Counted from the stretch's first letter, positions 1-9,594 are shown. The stretch is 64,000 nucleotides of DNA from Tabrizicola_A sp965284335 (GCF_965284335.1 NZ_OZ260076.1), one strand, 5' to 3'. The notes: generated by a model not told the origin, from the letters alone. A program made the numbers and translations.

Positions 1-125
1 GATTTGCCTTCGGCCTGCGGGGTCAGCGTGCCCTCGGTCAGGTCAATTCCCATGCCAAGCAGCGTCGCGGAAACCCGGTCATAGGCTTCGGCCTGATCGT
101 CGGAAAAGGTCAGCGTGGGCAGCAT
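1..125 (-). CDS. AAA/RecD-like ATP-dependent DNA helicase, N-terminal fragment
   Basis: Reading the minus strand from an ATG at 125 gives a peptide starting MLPTLTFSDDQAEAYDRV that stays open to the window edge. I associate this N-terminus with a Rhodobacterales ATP-dependent, RecD-like helicase that carries a Walker A motif further on; that part lies outside the window, so the assignment rests on resemblance of about 40 residues. The frame is also open upstream of the ATG and no clear ribosome binding site is seen, so the start is uncertain. It follows the small gene at 175-387 on the same strand and is probably co-transcribed with it. Confidence 0.45.
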   Translation of the reverse strand, partial: MLPTLTFSDDQAEAYDRVSATLLGMGIDLTEGTLTPQAEGK

Positions 126-174
126 GGCGCGACCATAGGCCAGAGGGGCGACAAGGGCCAGAGGGGCGGCGTGG

Positions 175-387
175 TTAATGCGGCCGGACGCCCGGCAGCC
201 CGTGGTTCGGTGCCTCGTCTGTCTCGGCGGTTTGGTCGGGTTTGGCGGCGGCCAATGGGGCGGCAGGAAGTTCCGCACGCGCCACGCGCAGGGCTTCATC
301 CGCCTTGGCAGCTAGGGCCGGCAAGCCATTTGCCTGCGCATAGGCCCGCAGATCGCGCAAAACGTCAAAGATCCAGTCATGACGCAT
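175..387 (-). CDS. Small conserved hypothetical protein (70 aa)
   Basis: A 70-residue acidic/alanine-rich protein beginning MRHDWIFDVLRDLRAYAQ. No signal peptide, membrane segment or metal motif is visible; the first 40 residues look helical. It lies directly upstream of the putative helicase gene on the same strand. I recall similar short proteins in that position in Rhodobacterales, but no function is known to me. The last third (after the helical part) is proline/alanine-rich and could be poorly conserved. Confidence 0.6.
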   Translation of the reverse strand: MRHDWIFDVLRDLRAYAQANGLPALAAKADEALRVARAELPAAPLAAAKPDQTAETDEAPNHGLPGVRPH

Positions 388-499
388 GGGGGGACCTCTT
401 CACAACATCGGATGAACCGGCGCACTCTTTTTGATTCTCTGATCAGTCTAGCGTTGCGAAGGCCAAGAGTCCGACGAATAACGCGTCAGCCAAAAGAAC

Positions 500-528
500 A
501 ACGCCGCAGTCGGCGGGACTGCGGCGTT
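500..528. terminator. Strong hairpin downstream of ccr
   Basis: Perfect 11-bp inverted repeat (500-510 with 518-528, AACGCCGCAGT and its complement) around a 7-base loop, 35 bp past the ccr stop. On the minus strand it is followed by a T-rich stretch, as expected for an intrinsic terminator of ccr. Confidence 0.65.
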
Positions 529-562
529 GGTTTGGGCAGATTTCTGTGCTTGGAGCCGAGGG

Positions 563-1855
<1,293 letters not shown>

Positions 1856-1942
1856 AGGGATCTCCATACAGATATGCGGCGCAACAATGCCGCGACGCAG
1901 AATCGACGCGGTTGGAGGCAAGGAATACCCAACATGCGCAAC

Positions 1943-1973
1943 ATTGCAATAGGTGCAGCGCAGAAATTGTAAT
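1943..1973. promoter_or_regulatory. Twin ATTGCAAT / ATTGTAAT motifs upstream of ccr
   Basis: The 119-bp gap between the acyltransferase stop and the ccr start holds a perfect palindrome ATTGCAAT (1943-1950) and a near copy ATTGTAAT (1966-1973), centres 23 bp apart, about 90-120 bp upstream of the ccr ATG. The position suits an operator for ccr. The cognate regulator is unknown; this is inference from symmetry and position. Confidence 0.35.
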
Positions 1974-1974
1974 T

Positions 1975-3348
1975 TTATGTCCGCCGCGTTGCGGCATTGT
2001 CGGTTTCCAGCCGCTGCCAAACCGAGGCGGCGTAAAAGGCCAGAATGGGGCCAGAGCCCTCTGTGGCACGCAGATCTGGTCCAACAAGCCCGCGCGCGAT
2101 CAGCGGGGACAACCCCTCATTCAATGCCTCTGGCATACCTTGCGGTGGCAGTTTCAACACCGCGCCGCGCGATTGCAATTGCGCAACCAGTTCCGCAACC
2201 CGAAGGGCCAATGCGTTGCGGTCAGCGGGCTCACTTTGCAAGGCGGCCGCGACCAGAGGCACCGGCAGGATCGGCACCACCTTTTCAATTTCAGCCATCA
2301 GATGCGCGCCCAAGGCGTCAAGCGGTGCCTCTGGATGCGCGGCGCGAAAGGCCTGCAACGAGACCGGCGGGCCAAAACCTGCCGCCGCGGTGCCAAAGCC
2401 TTTGAAGCGGCCCCGCAGCCGTCGCCACAGATTGCGCCCGACAAAGCCAAGGATCGGCCAAAGCCCGGCACGAAAGCGGCGCGTGCCCGACAGATGGGCG
2501 CCCACCAAAACGCGGTCTTCCAGCACCCGATCATAGGCCAAGCCGACGGGCACGAACAACACATCGCGCCCCTGCCCTGCCCCTGCGGCGACATAGGCCA
2601 AAAGGCCCATTTTTGCAGGCCCGACCCGGCCATCCAGCGACAGCCCGCCTTCGGGGAAAATCGCCTGCGTCGTGCCTTCTTCGGTGGCCATCTGGACATA
2701 ACGCGCCAAAACCCGCCGATAAAGCGTGTCACGGCTGCCTCGACGTATGAAATAGGCCCCCATCGCCCGGATCAGGCGGCTTAAGGGCCAGATCCGCGCC
2801 CATTCGCCCACCGCATAGGACAGGGCCGAGCGGTTGGCGACAAGCCAGGTGACCAGCACATAATCCATGTTGCTGCGGTGGTTCATCACAAAAACCACCG
2901 TGGCGTTAGGGTCCAGCTGGGCGTTTAAAGCCGCGTCAACCTTGCCAATGCGCACCCGGTAAAGCCCCCGGCTGATCAGCCGCGCAAGCCGTGTGGCAAC
3001 GCCGAAATACATGGTTGCCGAAAAGGCGGGCACGATCTCCCGCGCGTAGCCACGGGCCTCTTCAAAGGCCACCGCCCCAGGCACGCCGGTTTCGGCGGCA
3101 TGTTCCGCCACAGCTTCCATCACGCGCGGATCGTAGACCAGACGCACGATCATGTCTTGCCGCCGGGCCAGCTTGAACAGCTCGATCGGGCGGTCCAGCC
3201 GGGCGTTAAGGCGCGCCAAGGCCCGCTCGGCCCGTTTGCGGAAAAACCAACGCACCGAGGGGAACAGGAAATGCGAGGCAAAGGTCACGGCGGCAAAACC
3301 GACGATCAGGGCCAACAGCCACAAAGGAAGCGTCACATCGCGAAGCAT
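1975..3348 (-). CDS. PlsC/PlsB-type 1-acyl-glycerol-3-phosphate (or glycerol-3-phosphate) acyltransferase
   Basis: Membrane-associated acyltransferase of about 457 residues. After an N-terminal hydrophobic segment (MLRDVTLPLWLLALIVGF) it carries motif I as NHRSNMD (N156, H157, D162) and motif III as FPEGG (231-235), the catalytic and phosphate-binding blocks of the glycerolipid acyltransferase family. It is much longer than a 240-residue PlsC, so it may act on glycerol-3-phosphate or another acceptor. The start at 3348 places the hydrophobic segment first; an upstream ATG at 3411 adds 21 uncharacteristic residues. It lies upstream of ccr on the same strand and divergent from ecm. Confidence 0.8.
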   Translation of the reverse strand: MLRDVTLPLWLLALIVGFAAVTFASHFLFPSVRWFFRKRAERALARLNARLDRPIELFKLARRQDMIVRLVYDPRVMEAVAEHAAETGVPGAVAFEEARGYAREIVPAFSATMYFGVATRLARLISRGLYRVRIGKVDAALNAQLDPNATVVFVMNHRSNMDYVLVTWLVANRSALSYAVGEWARIWPLSRLIRAMGAYFIRRGSRDTLYRRVLARYVQMATEEGTTQAIFPEGGLSLDGRVGPAKMGLLAYVAAGAGQGRDVLFVPVGLAYDRVLEDRVLVGAHLSGTRRFRAGLWPILGFVGRNLWRRLRGRFKGFGTAAAGFGPPVSLQAFRAAHPEAPLDALGAHLMAEIEKVVPILPVPLVAAALQSEPADRNALALRVAELVAQLQSRGAVLKLPPQGMPEALNEGLSPLIARGLVGPDLRATEGSGPILAFYAASVWQRLETDNAATRRT

Positions 3349-3477
3349 ACCGCAAGCCTGCCCTATTTTATGGCGAAATCCAAACACCTCTTCGGGGACT
3401 GCGTCCCTCATCGGTTTGGCCTCATGACGAGAAGACGCAGTCGCCCGAGGAGTTCCCGCTTCGCCGCAGCGCAGCGA

Positions 3478-3507
3478 TTGACAGCGCCTGAAAATGTCGC
3501 CTATCTG
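3478..3507 (+). promoter_or_regulatory. Candidate sigma70-type promoter of ecm
   Basis: TTGACA at 3478-3483 is followed after 18 bases by TATCTG (3502-3507), 51 bp before the ecm ATG, in the 209-bp gap between the divergent acyltransferase and ecm. The -35 is consensus and the -10 is weak. Confidence 0.4.
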
Positions 3508-3557
3508 TGCCTTGACGAAATAAAGTTGCCGAAGCGATTCACCAGACGAGGCCCGCG

Positions 3558-5519
3558 ATGCACGCGCAGAAAGAACAACCCTGGCTTTTCCGCACCTATG
3601 CGGGCCATTCCACCGCCGCCGCCTCGAACGCGCTTTACCGCACCAATCTGGCCAAGGGCCAGACCGGGCTTTCGGTGGCCTTCGATCTGCCCACCCAGAC
3701 CGGCTATGACAGCGATCACGAACTGTCGAAGGGCGAGGTCGGCAAGGTCGGCGTGCCGATCTGCCATCTGGGCGACATGCGCACGCTGTTCAAGGATATT
3801 CCCTTGGAACAGATGAACACCTCGATGACGATCAATGCCACGGCGCCGTGGCTTTTGGCGCTTTACATCGCGGTGGCAGAGGAGCAGGGCGCGGATGTGT
3901 CAAAGCTGCAAGGCACGGTGCAGAACGACATCATCAAGGAATATCTCTCGCGCGGCACTTACATCGCGCCCCCTAAGCCCTCGCTTCGCATGATTACCGA
4001 TGTCGCGGCCTATACGCAAAAGCACCTGCCCAAATGGAACCCGATGAACGTCTGTTCCTACCACCTGCAAGAGGCGGGAGCCACGCCCGAGCAGGAACTG
4101 GCCTTTGCGCTGGCCACGGCCTGCGCGGTGCTCGACGATCTGAAAGGCAAGGTCGCCCCGGCCGATTTCCCCAATATGGTCGGCCGCATCTCGTTCTTCG
4201 TCAACGCGGGCATCCGGTTTGTGACCGAGCTGTGCAAGATGCGCGCCTTTGTCGATCTGTGGGATGAAATCTGCGAGAGCCGCTATGGCATCACCGAGGC
4301 GAAATATCGCCGCTTCCGCTATGGGGTGCAGGTGAACTCGCTGGGCCTGACCGAACAGCAGCCGGAAAACAACGTCTACCGCATCCTGATCGAGATGCTG
4401 GCGGTGACGCTGTCGAAAAAGGCCCGGGCGCGGGCGGTTCAACTGCCGGCCTGGAACGAGGCCTTGGGCCTGCCGCGCCCCTGGGATCAGCAATGGTCGC
4501 TCCGGATGCAGCAGATTTTGGCCTATGAGACCGACCTTCTGGAATATGATGATCTCTTTGACGGCAACCCGGCGATTGACCGCAAGGTCGCGGCGCTGAA
4601 AGAGGGCGCGCGAGCGGAACTGGCGCAGATCGACGCCATGGGCGGGGCGGTTGCGGCGATTGATTATATGAAGGGCCGTCTGGTCGAGGCGAACTCGGAC
4701 CGGCTGGCGCGGATCGAAAGCAAGGAAACCGTGGTCGTCGGTGTCAACCGCTGGACCGAGGCCGCGCCCTCGCCGCTGACGGCGGGGGATGGGGCGATCA
4801 TGGTGGCCGATCCCGATGCGGAACGCGACCAGATCGCGCGGCTGACCGCCTGGCGCGCAAGCCGCGACGCGGGCGCGGTGACGGCGGCCCTCACCGCGCT
4901 GCGCGAGGCGGCCCGTTCGGGTGCCAATATCATGCCCGCCTCGATTGCCGCCGCCAAAGCCGGCTGCACCACCGGCGAATGGGGTGCGATGCTGCGCCAG
5001 GCCTTTGGCGAATACCGCGCCCCGACGGGCGTGTCGCGCAGCCCCTCGAACCGCACCGAGGGGTTGGAGCCGATCCGCGAGGCCGTGGATGCGGTGTCGT
5101 CGAAACTGGGGCGGCGCCTGAAGTTCCTGGTCGGCAAGCCGGGCCTTGATGGCCATTCGAACGGCGCCGAGCAGATCGCCGCCCGCGCCCGTGATGTGGG
5201 CATGGACATTCACTATGAAGGCATCCGCCTGACCCCGGCCGAGATCGTCTCGGCCGCCGCCGACCAAGAGGCCCATGTCATCGGCCTGTCGATCCTGTCG
5301 GGCAGCCATATCCCGCTGATTACGGAAACACTCGACCGGATGCGCGCGGCGGGTCTGGGCAATGTACCTTTGGTGGTGGGCGGCATCATTCCCGAGGAGG
5401 ACGCGGCGCGCCTGCGGGCCATGGGGGTGGCGGCGGTCTATACGCCCAAGGATTTTGAGCTGAACCGCATCATGCTCGACATCGTCGGCATCGTGGACGC
5501 TCAGGATCGCGCCGCCTGA
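3558..5519 (+). CDS. ecm: (2R)-ethylmalonyl-CoA mutase, coenzyme B12-dependent
   Basis: Converts (2R)-ethylmalonyl-CoA to (2S)-methylsuccinyl-CoA in the ethylmalonyl-CoA pathway. The 653-residue single-chain protein has the acyl-CoA mutase TIM barrel (start to about 500; RTYAGHSTAAASNALYRT near residue 12 and FDLPTQTGYDSDH near 42) and a C-terminal cobalamin-binding domain with the D-x-H-x-x-G motif at D531, H533 and G536 and the later LSGSH and GGIIP loops. It resembles methylmalonyl-CoA mutase, but length, absence of a beta subunit and proximity to ccr favour Ecm. The start is the first ATG in frame, preceded by GAGG. Confidence 0.92.
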   Translation: MHAQKEQPWLFRTYAGHSTAAASNALYRTNLAKGQTGLSVAFDLPTQTGYDSDHELSKGEVGKVGVPICHLGDMRTLFKDIPLEQMNTSMTINATAPWLLALYIAVAEEQGADVSKLQGTVQNDIIKEYLSRGTYIAPPKPSLRMITDVAAYTQKHLPKWNPMNVCSYHLQEAGATPEQELAFALATACAVLDDLKGKVAPADFPNMVGRISFFVNAGIRFVTELCKMRAFVDLWDEICESRYGITEAKYRRFRYGVQVNSLGLTEQQPENNVYRILIEMLAVTLSKKARARAVQLPAWNEALGLPRPWDQQWSLRMQQILAYETDLLEYDDLFDGNPAIDRKVAALKEGARAELAQIDAMGGAVAAIDYMKGRLVEANSDRLARIESKETVVVGVNRWTEAAPSPLTAGDGAIMVADPDAERDQIARLTAWRASRDAGAVTAALTALREAARSGANIMPASIAAAKAGCTTGEWGAMLRQAFGEYRAPTGVSRSPSNRTEGLEPIREAVDAVSSKLGRRLKFLVGKPGLDGHSNGAEQIAARARDVGMDIHYEGIRLTPAEIVSAAADQEAHVIGLSILSGSHIPLITETLDRMRAAGLGNVPLVVGGIIPEEDAARLRAMGVAAVYTPKDFELNRIMLDIVGIVDAQDRAA

Positions 5520-5598
5520 TCGGATTTGCGCCAGATCAAGGCCGGGGCTTGCGCCCCATGCCATCCTGCGCCGCGTGACACCCATCAGGGAGGGCAGG

Positions 5599-5958
5599 AT
5601 GTTCAACCGTCTCAAGGCGCTGATCCAGCGCTGGAACGAGGTCCGCGCGGTCGCGGGCTTTTCCGACCGCGATCTGGCCGATCTGGGCCTGTCGCGCGCC
5701 CAGCTCGAGGCCTTTGTGCGCATGCCCGAGGATGTGCCGGACCGGGTTCTGGCCATGGCGGCGATCTTTGGCCTTTCCGAGACCGAGGTGAAGGCCAACC
5801 ATAGCGAATGGCTGGAACTTCTGGAGACCTGCGGCGGATGCAAAGATCGTGGCGCCTGCGCGCTGGTTTTGGAACGGGGCGCGCTGTCGCGGCCCTCCGA
5901 CTGCGGCTTTTGCCAGAACTCCGACTGTTTCGAATCCATATCCCGCGCGGCGGCCTGA
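5599..5958 (+). CDS. DUF6455-type small cysteine-rich protein
   Basis: About 119 residues. The N-terminal half resembles DUF1127 (helical, with FSDRDLADLGLSRAQLEAF), and the C-terminal half has a Cys cluster: CGGC, then C, then CGFC and C, consistent with metal or redox chemistry. I assign it to the DUF6455 family of Rhodobacterales; its role is unknown. The ATG at 5599 is preferred to 5575 because a purine-rich GGAGGG site lies immediately upstream. It follows ecm by 79 bp and precedes the nucleoside phosphorylase by 73 bp, so it could be in the same transcript. Confidence 0.75.
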   Translation: MFNRLKALIQRWNEVRAVAGFSDRDLADLGLSRAQLEAFVRMPEDVPDRVLAMAAIFGLSETEVKANHSEWLELLETCGGCKDRGACALVLERGALSRPSDCGFCQNSDCFESISRAAA

Positions 5959-6031
5959 GCCTGCATTGTGAAGGGGCTTTCGCCGCGTCCCCGGCTGGCA
6001 TAGCTTCGGTCGGCACAGACAGGAGCGTGAC

Positions 6032-6736
6032 ATGACCTTTCACATCGGCGCCAAAGCCGGCGAGATTGCCGAAACCGTGCTTTTGCCGGGCGACCCTTAC
6101 CGTGCCCGCTGGGCGGCGCAGACGTTTCTGCAAAACCCGGTTCTGGTGAACGAGGTGCGCGGGATGCTCGGCTATACCGGCACCTGGCGCGGCCATAGGG
6201 TGACGATCCACGGCTCGGGCATGGGGATGCCGTCGCTGTCGATCTACGCCAATGAGCTGATCCGCGATTATGGAGCGCAGACGCTGATCCGCATCGGCTC
6301 GGCCGGGGCGCTGCAACCCGATGTCAAGCTGCGCGACGTGGTTCTGGCGCAGACCGCCTCCTCCTGCGGCTCGCCCGCGCGGTCGATCTTCCGCGAGCTG
6401 AACTTCGCACCCTGCGCCGATTTCGGGCTCCTCCGCGCTGCCCATGCTGCGGCGCAAAAGATCGGCGTGCCGGTGCATGTCGGCGGCATCTATTCCTCCG
6501 ACACCTTCTATGACGAACGCGCCGATCTTTCCGAACAGCTCCAGCGCCATGGCACACTCTGCGTCGAGATGGAGGCGGCCGAGCTTTACCATCTGGCCGC
6601 CCGCTACAAGCGCCGGGCGCTGGCGGTGCTGACCATCTCGGACCATATCCTGACGCATGAGGCCCTGCCCGCCGACCAGCGCGAAACCAGCTTTGGCGCG
6701 ATGGTCGAAGTCGCCCTCGAAGCCGCCTTCGCCTGA
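6032..6736 (+). CDS. deoD: Purine-nucleoside phosphorylase (DeoD type)
   Basis: Cytosolic hexameric-type phosphorylase that splits purine (2'-deoxy)nucleosides to base plus (deoxy)ribose-1-phosphate. The 234-residue protein is standard length for DeoD. Visible family blocks are LLPGDPYRA near residue 17 (phosphate site), HGSGMGMPS near 60, RIGSAGALQ near 90, and VEMEAAELY near 175 followed by SDH (active-site Asp). An AGGAG site lies close to the ATG. The upstream DUF6455 gene is not known to be related to it. Confidence 0.93.
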   Translation: MTFHIGAKAGEIAETVLLPGDPYRARWAAQTFLQNPVLVNEVRGMLGYTGTWRGHRVTIHGSGMGMPSLSIYANELIRDYGAQTLIRIGSAGALQPDVKLRDVVLAQTASSCGSPARSIFRELNFAPCADFGLLRAAHAAAQKIGVPVHVGGIYSSDTFYDERADLSEQLQRHGTLCVEMEAAELYHLAARYKRRALAVLTISDHILTHEALPADQRETSFGAMVEVALEAAFA

Positions 6737-6879
6737 TCGCCCCCCTGATCGCCCTCGTCGAGCCCGTTTCGGGCACTCCTCCGTGGCGAACCCCTCCCGC
6801 CTGCCGCCTTCAATGTGGCGGAAATATCCTCGGGGGGTGAAGGGCCGCAGGCCCGAGGGGGGCAGACAGCCCCCCTGCC

Positions 6880-7743
6880 TTAGCGCCCGTGGCTCCGATC
6901 ATAGCCATTGGCAGGTGAAGGCGCCCAACCCGAAGGCGGGGCCTTGGGGCGGAACACCTCGACCAAAAGCGGATGGCAGGCCGCCTGATCTGACGAATGT
7001 TGCGCACTGCAATCGCCGCCCGGGCAGGCCGAGAGCGCGCCCAGAAGGTCGATATCGGCGAAGAATTCGATGAAATCCCCCGGCCGCACCGGGCTTGCCT
7101 TCATGAAATACTGCCCGGTGTCGCGGGTAAAGCCGGTGCACATGAAGACGTTCAGCACATCATGCACATGCAATTCGGCCAGAGCGAGCGGCAGGCCCGT
7201 GCGATCCGCCAGCGCGCGGGTCAGGTTGGAATGGCAGCAGTGGTGATACTGGCCGCCATGCGACAGAAGGTTGTGGGTATAGGGGTCGCAGCGCGTGCCG
7301 ATCACGTCATGCACCCCGCCGCCAAAATCGTCGAACTGATACCAGTCGAGCGTATCCTCGGTGATCGTCGCCATAGACCGCAGATGCGGCAGGCAGGACC
7401 ACATCCGGTCGCCGGCACTCAGATGCGTGCCATGCAGCGCGCGGGTCTTGCCGGAAAAGAACCGCTCGTTCAGGTCATGGGCGTTCCACAGGTTCAGATC
7501 GCCAACCTGCGGCCCCTCAACCGAGGTGATGCGAAAGAAATGCCCGGCCGGCACGTCGAAACAGCGGGCCTCACGCGCGGGCACAAGGGTTTCGCTGACC
7601 TTGTGCCAGCCCGCGCGCGCGGCGTGATAGGGCGCGATGTCGGGGGCGGGCAGGCCCGCGACGGGATAGCAGATCACCGGGCGCACCGCCTTGCGGGCGG
7701 CACCATCGGCGGGCATGGGATGGGCGGGCGTATCGGGTTTCAT
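6880..7743 (-). CDS. DUF1989 / urea carboxylase-associated family protein
   Basis: A 287-residue protein of the DUF1989 family, whose members often sit next to urea carboxylase or urea/nitrogen genes. Visible are FDVPAGHFFRI near residue 90, NLWNAHDLNERF, a Cys/His-rich middle (GGQYHHCCHSNLTRAL) and the block HDVLNVFMCTGF. The family probably binds a metal, but no reaction is established to my knowledge. The start at 7743 has GGAGGTG three bases upstream; the ATG at 7773 has none. No urea carboxylase lies nearby; urease is 30 kb away. Confidence 0.75.
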   Translation of the reverse strand: MKPDTPAHPMPADGAARKAVRPVICYPVAGLPAPDIAPYHAARAGWHKVSETLVPAREARCFDVPAGHFFRITSVEGPQVGDLNLWNAHDLNERFFSGKTRALHGTHLSAGDRMWSCLPHLRSMATITEDTLDWYQFDDFGGGVHDVIGTRCDPYTHNLLSHGGQYHHCCHSNLTRALADRTGLPLALAELHVHDVLNVFMCTGFTRDTGQYFMKASPVRPGDFIEFFADIDLLGALSACPGGDCSAQHSSDQAACHPLLVEVFRPKAPPSGWAPSPANGYDRSHGR

Positions 7744-7786
7744 GGGCACCTCCGGGGGGCCAAGCTGTCCCATGGCTTTGGGGTGG

Positions 7787-7981
7787 TCAAGACCCCTTTA
7801 GGCAGTGGCGCGGGGCTTTTCCGGGGTCGGGGGTGCAGATGGCCCCGCAGGCCGCACAGCGCCAAATCCCTGCCGCCTTTTCCTGACGCCACAGGCAAGC
7901 GCGCGTCAGCGTAGAGTTGCGGCGCGACCGCCACGCATAGGCAAACACGCCGACTAACAGAGCAAGGAGTAGGAGCGGCAT
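7787..7981 (-). CDS. Small membrane-anchored zinc-ribbon-like protein (64 aa)
   Basis: A 64-residue protein with an N-terminal hydrophobic helix (PLLLLALLVGVFAYAW) followed by a basic stretch and a C-terminal Cys pair CAACGAIC plus a final H-C, giving a possible zinc or redox site. Length and motif fit a small family I associate with Rhodobacterales; function unknown. It lies 43 bp upstream of the DUF1989 start on the same strand. Confidence 0.6.
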   Translation of the reverse strand: MPLLLLALLVGVFAYAWRSRRNSTLTRACLWRQEKAAGIWRCAACGAICTPDPGKAPRHCLKGS

Positions 7982-8063
7982 CAGGGGTCTTTTCTAGCCC
8001 CATCCCCTCCCCACGGGTGGGGGGCCGACTGGGCGACAAAGGCAATGCGGTTGGCAGGTCGGG

Positions 8064-8107
8064 AACCTCCCCTCCCCCTTTGTGGGGAGGGGATGGGGGT
8101 GGGGGGC
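8064..8107. repeat. GC-rich hairpin repeat, copy 1
   Basis: CCCCTCCCC (8069-8077) pairs with GGGGAGGGG (8084-8092) across the loop ctttgt. The 31 bases at 8064-8094 recur exactly at 26547-26577. An inverted partial copy (CCCATCCCCTCCCCAC) begins near 7999. It lies immediately past the sdhB stop and may end the sdh transcript. Confidence 0.75.
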
Positions 8108-8114
8108 TTTCCCC

Positions 8115-8891
8115 TTAGACCACCCGTTCGACCATCATCTTCTTGATCTCGGCAATCGCCTTGGCCGGGTTCAGCCCCTTGGGGCAGGTCTTGGCGCAGT
8201 TCATGATCGTGTGGCAGCGATAGAGCTTGAAGGGGTCCTCAAGGTTGTCGAGCCGCTCGCCCGTCGCCTCATCGCGGCTGTCGATGATCCAGCGATAGGC
8301 ATGCAACAGCGCCGCCGGCCCAAGGTATTTGTCGCCGTTCCACCAGTAGGACGGGCACGAGGTGGAGCAGGACGCGCACATCACGCATTCATAAAGCCCG
8401 TCGAGTTTCTTGCGATCCTCGATCGACTGGCGCCATTCCTTGGCGGGGCGGTTTGTCTTGGTTTCCAGCCAGGGCATGATCGAGGCGTGCTGGGCGTAGA
8501 AATGCGTGAGGTCCGGGATCAGGTCCTTGATGACCGGCATGTGGGGAAGCGGGTAGATCTTCACATCGCCCTTGATCTCATCCAGCCCATAGATGCAGGC
8601 CAGCGTGTTGATCCCGTCGATGTTCATCGCGCAAGATCCGCAAATCCCTTCGCGGCAGGAGCGGCGGAAGGTCAGCGTCGGGTCAATCTCGTTCTTGATC
8701 TTGATCAGCGCGTCCAGAACCATCGGGCCGCATTTGTCCATATCGACGAAATAGGTGTCGACCGAGGGGTTTTTCCCGTCATCGGGGTTCCAGCGGTAGA
8801 TCTGGAACTTGCGCACGTTCTTGCCTTCGGGCTTCGGCCAGGTCTTGCCGGTGAGGACCTTGGAATTCTTGGGGAGAGTGAACTGAACCAT
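8115..8891 (-). CDS. sdhB: Succinate dehydrogenase iron-sulfur subunit
   Basis: Electron-transfer subunit of respiratory complex II on the cytoplasmic face of the inner membrane. The 258 residues contain the [2Fe-2S] ligands C79, C84, C87 and C99 (RRSCREGICGSC), and the [4Fe-4S]/[3Fe-4S] ligands C169, C172, C175, C179, C226, C232 and C236 (CVMCASCSTSCP and NCAKTCP). Length is normal. It is the last gene of the sdhCDAB unit and is separated from sdhA by two small lipoprotein genes. Confidence 0.97.
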   Translation of the reverse strand: MVQFTLPKNSKVLTGKTWPKPEGKNVRKFQIYRWNPDDGKNPSVDTYFVDMDKCGPMVLDALIKIKNEIDPTLTFRRSCREGICGSCAMNIDGINTLACIYGLDEIKGDVKIYPLPHMPVIKDLIPDLTHFYAQHASIMPWLETKTNRPAKEWRQSIEDRKKLDGLYECVMCASCSTSCPSYWWNGDKYLGPAALLHAYRWIIDSRDEATGERLDNLEDPFKLYRCHTIMNCAKTCPKGLNPAKAIAEIKKMMVERVV

Positions 8892-8971
8892 GGGCTTTCC
8901 TTCGTCAGATCAAAGCCGGGCGCGGGGCCACGGGGCGTCGAATGGCTATGGGGTGGACAAGGCAGGCCATC

Positions 8972-9274
8972 TCAGCCCACCCAACCGGGTTGATCGCCCA
9001 AAGCGCGGGTCGGGAACTGGCCCGAGCGCGCCTTGACGCATGCATCGTAAACCTGGGCCGGATCGCGGCCCAAGAGAAAATCAGACGAGATCGTCACATC
9101 CAGCCCGCCAACCGCGCGACCGCCCGAGCCGACGCCCAAGGCCACCTCGCCCCGCGGGCGCAGGGCCTGATTGGCCCGCTCAACGCACAGCCGCTCGGCC
9201 TGATCCACCGGGATCGGCCCGCAGGCGGCCAAGGGCGGTAGGGCAAACAGAGTCATGAGGGCGGCGCGCAGCAT
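8972..9274 (-). CDS. Small putative lipoprotein within the sdh operon (100 aa)
   Basis: Starts MLRAALMTLFALPPLAAC, a lipoprotein signal with lipobox LAAC; the mature part is about 82 residues and holds two more Cys. Function unknown. The ATG at 9274 is preferred because it starts the signal peptide; 9316 would add 14 residues. It lies 5 bp after the stop of the lipoprotein gene at 9280-9594 and 80 bp before sdhB, all on one strand. Confidence 0.65.
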   Translation of the reverse strand: MLRAALMTLFALPPLAACGPIPVDQAERLCVERANQALRPRGEVALGVGSGGRAVGGLDVTISSDFLLGRDPAQVYDACVKARSGQFPTRALGDQPGWVG

Positions 9275-9279
9275 GGGGC

Positions 9280-9594
9280 TTACACCCCCAGCCGGATATT
9301 GGCGGCGGCGAGGCACGCGGCGGCCCCCGGCTGCGCGGCAATGCGCATCACATTGGCCACGGTCCGAGTGCCCGCCCCAACGCCCACATCCTGCGCCAAG
9401 GCTTTCACATCCTCGGCGCTGGCATTGTCGACGATGCAGCGGGTCGCGGTTTCCGATTGCCCCGGCGCGACATAATCAGCCACCACCGGGCGCACGACCG
9501 TATCGGCCGCGCGGCGGCCCACCTTATCAGCCACCTGTGCCGGATCGCAGGCGGCCAACACAAGGGTTGCAAGGATAAGGGCCAGCGCGCGCAT
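9280..9594 (-). CDS. Small putative lipoprotein within the sdh operon (104 aa)
   Basis: Begins MRALALILATLVLAAC, a clear lipoprotein signal with lipobox LAAC at about residue 16. The mature protein has two further cysteines (RCIVDNAS and AACLAAAN) that could form a disulfide. Its ATG overlaps the sdhA stop (TGATG arrangement), so it is translationally coupled to sdhA. No known function; a role in complex II or its assembly is only suggested by position. Confidence 0.7.
   Translation of the reverse strand: MRALALILATLVLAACDPAQVADKVGRRAADTVVRPVVADYVAPGQSETATRCIVDNASAEDVKALAQDVGVGAGTRTVANVMRIAAQPGAAACLAAANIRLGV

Noticed and set aside
1884..2000. ACAATGCCGC at 1884-1893 and its complement at 1991-2000
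   Set aside because: The right copy is in the coding 3' end of the acyltransferase; a 10-bp match at this distance can be chance.
3900..5966. 688-codon open frame on the minus strand
   Set aside because: Antisense to ecm and the DUF6455 gene; composition is unlike real protein and no motif is seen.
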